Of a stretch of DNA of 37,341 bases, positions 32,412 through 37,341 are shown piece after piece. The translations under genes were made by a program, and so were the position numbers. How positions within the stretch are numbered: position 1 is the stretch's first letter; each line of letters opens with the position of its first letter. The notes below the pieces were generated by a model. That model was not told the DNA's origin and did no database searches. It worked only from the letters and a program-made list of their open reading frames with translations. The stretch is from a bacterium. Its GTDB lineage: Bacteria; Planctomycetota; JADGBV01. The stretch covers positions 1-37,341 of the forward strand of contig JAHFOS010000022.1 in assembly GCA_023261545.1 (NCBI GenBank). Direction: 5' to 3'.

Positions 32412-33176
32412 CTACCCGCCTTTGTTGTTCTTTTCCCACTCGTCCACGACCTTCTGCTCGCTTTCCTTGAGCTTGTGGCCCATCTCCTTTTTGAGGACTT
32501 CCGGAGGCGTCACGGACCTCAAGTTGGGGGAGTCGCAGAACATGCAGGTCTGGCGGCTGGAGGGAGACGCCGGCCTGGCTTCTATTTGATTGCATTTGGG
32601 ACAGCGCGCAATCTCGTAGGGACCCGGCATCATCATGGGGAAGCCGCCCTCCCCTTTGCCACCTTCCATCATCTCCTTCTGCTGCTGCAAAAAATCCACC
32701 CCGAAGATATTTTTGCACTTGAAGCACTGGTAGGTCTCCACGAAGGTCTTGGCATGGCATTTAGGGCATTCCTGGGGACCCTGATAGGGGTCCAGGCGGA
32801 TCTTCTTGTCCCGGTGGTTGCAGGAGGTGCAGATGAAATCATGCCAAGACGGCAGCAAGGGCGTCACCTTGCCGCATTCCCCGCACTTCATGGAGGAATA
32901 GAGCGTCTGTTTGCCGCATTTTTCGCAGGTCGCGGGCAAATGCGTCCCCGGGGGCATTTCCTTGCGGCCCGTGAAGCCGCACTCCTGGTTGGCGCAGGCG
33001 AAATCGAGTTTCGGTCGCTTGGTGGATGAGCCGCCGCCACTCAGGCTGTAGAGGCAAATTCCGATGACCAGCGCGGCGATACCGCCCACAATGGGGTTGC
33101 GGCTCCAGGAAGAGCCGCCGGACTTTCCCTTGCCTTTGCCTTTCCTCTTCGCTTGACTTTTCCGTGGTGGCGGCAT
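32412..33176 (-). CDS. Membrane-anchored protein with multiple zinc-ribbon cysteine pairs
   Basis: The 254-residue protein is unrecognised. It has a very basic N-terminus (PPRKSQAKRKGKGKGK), one hydrophobic segment (residues ~28-46, PIVGGIAALVIGICLYSL), then eight cysteine pairs: C61/C66, C84/C87, C98/C101, C116/C119, C137/C140, C151/C154, C192/C195 and C211/C214, which would make about four zinc ribbons or rubredoxin-like knuckles. Between them are a Met/Gly-rich linker (~168-185) and a charged C-terminal tail (LKKEMGHKLKESEQKV). The topology (basic end inside) puts the ribbons on the outer side of the membrane unless it is inverted. It is divergent from recJ across 42 bases. No function can be assigned. 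Confidence 0.7.
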   Translation of the reverse strand: MPPPRKSQAKRKGKGKGKSGGSSWSRNPIVGGIAALVIGICLYSLSGGGSSTKRPKLDFACANQECGFTGRKEMPPGTHLPATCEKCGKQTLYSSMKCGECGKVTPLLPSWHDFICTSCNHRDKKIRLDPYQGPQECPKCHAKTFVETYQCFKCKNIFGVDFLQQQKEMMEGGKGEGGFPMMMPGPYEIARCPKCNQIEARPASPSSRQTCMFCDSPNLRSVTPPEVLKKEMGHKLKESEQKVVDEWEKNNKGG

Positions 33177-33218
33177 CTTTTTCTGAGTTCCGGGACTATT
33201 ACAAGCCTTCCCCGCAGT

Positions 33219-34976
33219 ATGTCAACGTTCCCGGCGCCTCCCACCGCAAATAAGGCTTGGCGCATCCGGCGCTTTGAAGACTCCGAGGTGCGCCGCCTGC
33301 GGGAGGATCTGGGGCTCCAGATTCCCACCGCCAAGGCCCTGCTCGCCAACGGACTGCGCTCGGCCTCCGAGGCGCGCGCCTTCCTCTCGCCCTCCTTCGA
33401 GAATTGGCGCCAGCTCGCCTCTTTCCCGTCCCTGGCCGCGGGGGCACGCAGGCTCGCCGAATTTTCGCGCGGCCAGCGGCGCATCTGCGTGCACGGCGAT
33501 TTCGACAACGACGGCGTGCTCGCCGCGGTCATCATGCGCGAGGGCTTCGCCGCCCTCGGGCTTCCCTGTCTCGCCATCATCCCCACGCGCGCCGAAGGTC
33601 ACGGACTCAACCCGAGCAGTCTGCGGCGCGCGCGGGATCTCGGAGCGGAGGTCATCGTCAGCGTGGATTGCGGCATCACCGCGGTCGCGGAAGCGCAGTT
33701 GGCGAAGAGCCTGGGCATGGAGCTGATCATCACCGACCACCATTTGCCGGGGAGTGAAATCCCCGAGGCCAGCGTCGTGGTCTGCCCGCACCTCGACGGG
33801 GCCGAGCCTTTCAAAATCTACAGCGGCGCGGCCCTGTCCCTCAAGCTGGTGCTCGAAACCGCCTCGCTCTTGCCCGGCGCGCGCCTGGAGAGCGCGGCCT
33901 TCCGCGGCTTTACCCTGAACGCCATCATCCTCGCGGCCCTGGCCACCATCGGCGACGTGGTGCCGCTCATCGGCGATAACCGTGCCCTGGTGAACGAGGC
34001 CCTGGGGCTCCTGGATCGGGCGAGCTGGCCCGCCATCAAGAGCCTGCTGCACGCCGCGCGCGTGCGTCCCGGGGGGGCCACGGCGGAAGACCTCGCCTTC
34101 CAGTTGTTGCCGCGCATGAACGCCGCGCAACGCATGGGCCGCGGGGACCTGCTGTGGAGCCTCTTCGAAACCCGCGACTCCGGAGAGGCGGAAAAAATCT
34201 GCGCAGCCCTGGACAAGCTCAACGAAGAGCGCAAAAGCCACCTGGAGGAGACCCTGGGGCGGATCCTCCAGAACGGCGGAGGCGGAGCCGACGGCCAAGC
34301 CGCCATCATCGTCTGCGGCGACAGTTGGCGCGAGGGCATTTCGGGACTCATCGCCTCGCGGCTTTCGGAAACGCACCGTTGCCCGGCCGCGGTCATCCTG
34401 GTGCGCGACGGGATGGGTCAGGCCAGCCTGCGCGCTCCCGAGGGCTACAACCTGAAACAGGCTCTCGACGAGTGCGCTTTGCACCTCATCGGTTACGGCG
34501 GCCATGAGGGGGCGGCCGGCTTTCGCATCGCCGCGGCTGAAATCCCTGTTTTTCGCGAGCGCTTCCTCGAAAGCATCCGCCGCCAGGGCGCGGCGCGCGC
34601 AGGCGTGGATCCAGCGGATCGCCTGCTGATCCTGGATGAAATCCAATGGCCGCAGATCGAGCCGGGGCTCCTGAGTGAGCTGCAGCGGCTCGAACCCTTC
34701 GGTCACGGCAACCCGCGCCCGCTGTTTGCCTGCCGCGGGGTACACCTCGATGGACCGCCCAATTTTTTCGGCGCCAACCGCAACCACGTGTCCCTGAGCC
34801 TGCTGCGGCCCGGCGGGGGACGAACCCAGCGCGCGGTGGGCTTCAACATGGCCAGCGAAGTAGGTTTGCTCGCCGGCAGCATGGAAGTGGATATCGCCTT
34901 CCATTTCTCCCGCGACGGCTTCTCGGGAAAACCGCAACTGCAGCTCAAGGCCGTGCGGCCTCATCTGCCGCGCTGA
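33219..34976 (+). CDS. recJ: Single-stranded-DNA-specific exonuclease RecJ
   Basis: The 5'-3' single-strand exonuclease of recombination and mismatch repair. ATG 33219 (MSTFPAPPTANKAWRIRRFE) gives 585 residues, the usual RecJ size. Motifs in order: VHGDFDNDGV (residues 91-100, metal-binding; commonly DYDADG), SVDCGITA, ITDHHLPG (DHH at 173-175), and the DHHA1 region GDSWREGISGLIASRL and GGHEGAAGF. The OB-fold C-terminus (DEIQWPQIEPGLLSEL, LEPFGHGNPRPLF) is present. A longer upstream frame to 33153 exists but overlaps the divergent zinc-ribbon gene. The methyltransferase gene starts one base after its stop. Confidence 0.93.
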   Translation: MSTFPAPPTANKAWRIRRFEDSEVRRLREDLGLQIPTAKALLANGLRSASEARAFLSPSFENWRQLASFPSLAAGARRLAEFSRGQRRICVHGDFDNDGVLAAVIMREGFAALGLPCLAIIPTRAEGHGLNPSSLRRARDLGAEVIVSVDCGITAVAEAQLAKSLGMELIITDHHLPGSEIPEASVVVCPHLDGAEPFKIYSGAALSLKLVLETASLLPGARLESAAFRGFTLNAIILAALATIGDVVPLIGDNRALVNEALGLLDRASWPAIKSLLHAARVRPGGATAEDLAFQLLPRMNAAQRMGRGDLLWSLFETRDSGEAEKICAALDKLNEERKSHLEETLGRILQNGGGGADGQAAIIVCGDSWREGISGLIASRLSETHRCPAAVILVRDGMGQASLRAPEGYNLKQALDECALHLIGYGGHEGAAGFRIAAAEIPVFRERFLESIRRQGAARAGVDPADRLLILDEIQWPQIEPGLLSELQRLEPFGHGNPRPLFACRGVHLDGPPNFFGANRNHVSLSLLRPGGGRTQRAVGFNMASEVGLLAGSMEVDIAFHFSRDGFSGKPQLQLKAVRPHLPR

Positions 34977-34977
34977 A

Positions 34978-35823
34978 ATGGAGGGTTACGCGCTCCTCGA
35001 CAGCGGCGGCGGACGCAAGCTGGAGCGCTTCGGCCCGTATATCATGGATCGGCCCGCCGCCCAGGTCCTGTGGAAGCGCCGCCGGCCTGAGCTGTGGGAG
35101 AAGGCCGACGCGCGTTTTGAGCGCGTGGGCGATGGCGATGGGAACTGGAGCCAGCAACCCGGCCTGCCCGCGCGCTGGACGGCGCGCATCGCCGGAGTGT
35201 CCTTCCACATCGCTCCCACGCCATTCGGGCATCTCGGGGTCTTCCCAGAGCAGGCTCCGCTCTGGGAGGAGCTGCGAACGCTGGTGTCAGACGCGCGCCG
35301 CCAGGGCGAAATCAAGGTACTCAACCTCTACGCCTACTCGGGCGGTGCGACCCTGGCGTGCGCTAGGGCCGGGGCCGAAGTGGTCCACCTGGACGCCTCC
35401 CGGCCCACGGTGGCGCAGGCGCGCGAAAACGCGGAACTGAGCGGCGCCAGCGGCCTCAAGATCCACTGGGTGGTGGAGGATGTCCTGGCCTTCCTGAAGC
35501 GCGAGCTCAAACGCGGCCATCGTTACCAGGGGGTCGTCCTGGACCCGCCTTCCTTTGGCCGCGGCACGCGCGGGGAGGTCTTCAAAATCGAGCGCGATGT
35601 CGTCGAGGTGCTCGCGCTGGCCGCGCAATTGCTCGCTCCCGACGCGCGCTTCATGCTCCTGAGCTGCCACACCCCGGGGTTCACGCCCACCACCCTCGGC
35701 AATCTCCTGGGAAACTGCCTGCCCGCAAAAAAAGGCAGCCTGGATTGCGGCGAGATGCTGCTCAGCGGCGCCGACGCACTATCGCTGCCCAGCGGCACCT
35801 GGGCGTGCTGGAAGGCCAGCTAA
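34978..35823 (+). CDS. Class I SAM-dependent methyltransferase, RlmI-like
   Basis: The 281-residue protein starts MEGYALLDSGGGRKLERFGP and ends in WACWKAS. It resembles the C-terminal part of RlmI/RlmK-type 23S rRNA cytosine methyltransferases: KVLNLYAYSGGATLACARAGA (SAM-binding), VVHLDASRPTVAQARENAELSG, and VVLDPPSFGRGTRGEVFKIERD (DPPSF loop), then LLSCHTPGFTPTTL. The PUA domain of full-length RlmI is absent, so it is a short relative whose RNA (or other) target is unknown. It starts one base behind recJ and is probably co-expressed with it. The next gene is convergent. Confidence 0.9.
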   Translation: MEGYALLDSGGGRKLERFGPYIMDRPAAQVLWKRRRPELWEKADARFERVGDGDGNWSQQPGLPARWTARIAGVSFHIAPTPFGHLGVFPEQAPLWEELRTLVSDARRQGEIKVLNLYAYSGGATLACARAGAEVVHLDASRPTVAQARENAELSGASGLKIHWVVEDVLAFLKRELKRGHRYQGVVLDPPSFGRGTRGEVFKIERDVVEVLALAAQLLAPDARFMLLSCHTPGFTPTTLGNLLGNCLPAKKGSLDCGEMLLSGADALSLPSGTWACWKAS

Positions 35824-35840
35824 GGCGTTATAAGAAACAG

Positions 35841-36060
35841 CGCTTAATAGACCGAAGACCGAAGGCCGTAGGCTGAAGGTTAAAAACACGCCGCCGGCCT
35901 GGAGGCTTTTCCTACAGCCTACAGTCTTCGGTCTACAGCCTATCCCCCCAGCCTTAAAAGACCAAAGACCGAAGGCTGAAGGTTAAAAAAAAACGCCGCC
36001 GGCTTGGAGTTGTTTCCTACAGCCTACAGTCTTCGGTCTACAGCCTATCCCCCCCCAGTC
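35841..36060. repeat. Tandem duplication of a ~110-bp hairpin unit
   Basis: Two head-to-tail copies (35841-35950 and 35951-36060) share the order ACCGAAGACCGAAGG - GAAGGTTAAAAA - CGCCGCCGGC - CCTACAGCCTACAGTC - TTCGGTCTACAGCC - TATCCCCCC. In each copy the left arm (from AGACCGAAGACC) is complementary to the right arm ending GTCTTCGGTCT, so each can form a hairpin. The 3' halves are almost identical while the 5' halves differ by small deletions and substitutions. The second copy ends at the actP stop. The position between convergent genes would suit a bidirectional terminator or a mobile repeat. Confidence 0.8.
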
Positions 36061-37341
36061 TTAATGCGCCGAGGCCTTCTCGGCTCCGAGGCCGGTGTTG
36101 GCCCGCACCAGCAGTTCGTTGAACCGGGCCTCGGCGTGGGGTTCCCGGGTCAACAGTGTGCCGAGGATGGCCCCGAGGAAGCCGATGGGGATGCTGAGGA
36201 TGCCAGGATTCTTGAGCGGAAAAATCGGGGCGTGGTGGATGAGCGCCTTGGCATCGGTGCCCATGATGCTGGGGCTGAGCAATATCAGCACGATGCTGGA
36301 GACCAGCCCCGCGGCGAGGCCCGCGACGGCACCGGCGGTGTTGAAGCGCCGCCAGAAGATGGCCAGCACGATGCCCGGCAGGTTGGCGCTGGCCGCGACG
36401 GCGAAGGCCAGGCCCACCAGGAAGGCGACGTTCACGGATTGCAGTTGGATGGCGAGCAGGATGGCCACCGCGCCGACGGCGAAGGCGGTGATGCGCGCCA
36501 CGCGCACCTCCTCGCCGGGGCTGCGTTCCTTGCCGTGGTGGAGGACATTCGTGTAGAAGTCGTGGGCGAAGCTGGTGCTGGCGCTGATGGTGAGCCCCGC
36601 CACCACCGCCAGGATAGTGGCGAAGGCGACGGCGCTGATGAACGCAAAGAAGACTTCACCGCCCAGCGCCTTGGCCAGCAGCGGCGCGCTCATGTTTTCC
36701 ACGGAGATGTTCGCGGGCGTGAGGATGGTCGCGGCGCCGAACCCGAGGAAGGTCGTCATGATGTAGAAAAATCCGATGATGACCATGGCCCACACCACGC
36801 TGACGCGGGCGGTCTTCGCGTCGGGGACGGTGTAGAAGCGCACCAGGATGTGCGGCAACCCGGCCGTGCCGAAGACGAGGGCCAGGCCCAGTGAAATTAG
36901 ATCCAGGGGACCCCAGCCGTTGGTTACTTCGCGGCCAAAAACCAAGCCAGGCCGGAGGAAGTCCTTGGTCACGACCGTTCCCTCCTTGGTGGTCCAGGAG
37001 ACATGGCTGATGGCGTCGAAGAATTTCGCGAAACTAAAGTCGAAATGTTTGAGGACCAGGACGCTCAGGAAGACGGAACCGCTCATGAGCAGCACCGCCT
37101 TGATGATCTGCACCCAGGTGGTGGCCAACATGCCGCCGAAGAGCACATAGGCGATCATGAGGGCGCCGACCACGCTGACCGCCAGTTCGTACGGAAGCCC
37201 GAAAAGCAGCTTGACCAGGGTGCCCGCGCCCACCATCTGGGCCACCAGGTAGACGAGAACGGTAACGATGGCTCCCAGGGACGAGGCCGTGCGGACCGGA
37301 CCGGCGTTGAGCCGGTAGGCCACCACGTCGGCGAACGTGTA
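36061..37341 (-). CDS. actP: Acetate/cation symporter (sodium:solute symporter family), 3' part
   Basis: The frame is open from the window edge (YTFADVVAYRL) to the stop at 36061, giving the last 427 residues; the start is beyond the window. Multiple hydrophobic helices and family motifs are present: AQMVGAGTLVKLLFGLPYE, GGMLATTWVQIIKAVLL, LALVFGTAGLPHILVRFYTVPD, the AAVAFATILAVVAGL-like helix ISAVAFATILAVVAGLT, and the C-terminal FWRRFNTAGAVAGLA. These match ActP (YjcG), which imports acetate and other short monocarboxylates with a cation. The gene is convergent with the RlmI-like methyltransferase, the tandem hairpin repeats lying between. Nothing in the sequence shows truncation within the window. 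Confidence 0.9.
   Translation of the reverse strand, partial: YTFADVVAYRLNAGPVRTASSLGAIVTVLVYLVAQMVGAGTLVKLLFGLPYELAVSVVGALMIAYVLFGGMLATTWVQIIKAVLLMSGSVFLSVLVLKHFDFSFAKFFDAISHVSWTTKEGTVVTKDFLRPGLVFGREVTNGWGPLDLISLGLALVFGTAGLPHILVRFYTVPDAKTARVSVVWAMVIIGFFYIMTTFLGFGAATILTPANISVENMSAPLLAKALGGEVFFAFISAVAFATILAVVAGLTISASTSFAHDFYTNVLHHGKERSPGEEVRVARITAFAVGAVAILLAIQLQSVNVAFLVGLAFAVAASANLPGIVLAIFWRRFNTAGAVAGLAAGLVSSIVLILLSPSIMGTDAKALIHHAPIFPLKNPGILSIPIGFLGAILGTLLTREPHAEARFNELLVRANTGLGAEKASAH

Noticed and set aside
33222-34964. 580-codon open frame antisense to recJ
   Set aside because: Same composition effect; low-complexity residue usage and no motif, while recJ is complete on the other strand.
35841-36060. 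Possible CRISPR array
   Set aside because: Only two long units with internal inverted repeats; no short regular direct repeats with unique spacers and no cas genes.

Overview
The window is GC-rich bacterial chromosome, with gene-dense coding on both strands and mostly short intergenic gaps. The organism is probably a member of the PVC group (Verrucomicrobiota or Lentisphaerota-like), or another environmental polysaccharide degrader. The grounds are two prepilin-like proteins (one with an exact H-X9-DG motif), large secreted parallel beta-helix proteins of the DUF1565 type, a LamG-type secreted protein with a phage-fibre-like stalk, and AraC regulators beside sugar ABC transporters. This assignment is an inference; there is no rRNA or other phylogenetic marker RNA in the window.

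Region 1 (1-22574) looks like an accessory carbohydrate-utilisation region. A truncated AraC-type regulator at the left edge is divergent from an L-fucose/L-arabinose isomerase-family gene. That gene is followed by what appears to be the first dozen codons of a lost gene, possibly an FGGY sugar kinase. On the minus strand a chain of genes runs: beta-helix/PKD/GH135-like protein, prepilin-like protein, membrane-anchored solute-binding protein, two CUT1 permeases and a LamG-type secreted protein. A plus-strand block holds a cytoplasmic glycoside-hydrolase-like protein (GHL6 plus beta-galactosidase trimerisation-like domain) and a second prepilin-like gene. A second minus-strand operon follows: a paralogous beta-helix protein, then a ribose-type CUT2 transporter (binding protein, ATPase, permease). 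A second AraC regulator lies just upstream of it. The working model is that secreted beta-helix enzymes cut a glycan, the two ABC systems import oligo- and monosaccharides, and the cytoplasmic hydrolase and isomerase feed the sugar into metabolism. Fucose is the best guess for the sugar because of the isomerase; this is not proven.

Region 2 (22586-37341) is mainly core metabolism. A compact minus-strand cluster, cysM - rhodanese - OsmC-like - pyrE, is divergent from galE - soluble histidine kinase - lon - ispD. Then come an isoprenylcysteine-methyltransferase-like membrane protein, a cation diffusion facilitator, a divergent pair (membrane-anchored multi-zinc-ribbon protein / recJ), an RlmI-like methyltransferase and the 3' part of an actP-like acetate/cation symporter that leaves the window.

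Three kinds of intergenic repeat sit in Region 2: an inverted pair of short REP-like palindromes after ispD, a long imperfect inverted repeat before the CDF gene, and a tandem duplication of a ~110-bp hairpin unit between the methyltransferase and actP. I saw no tRNA, rRNA, CRISPR array, prophage or recognisable insertion sequence.
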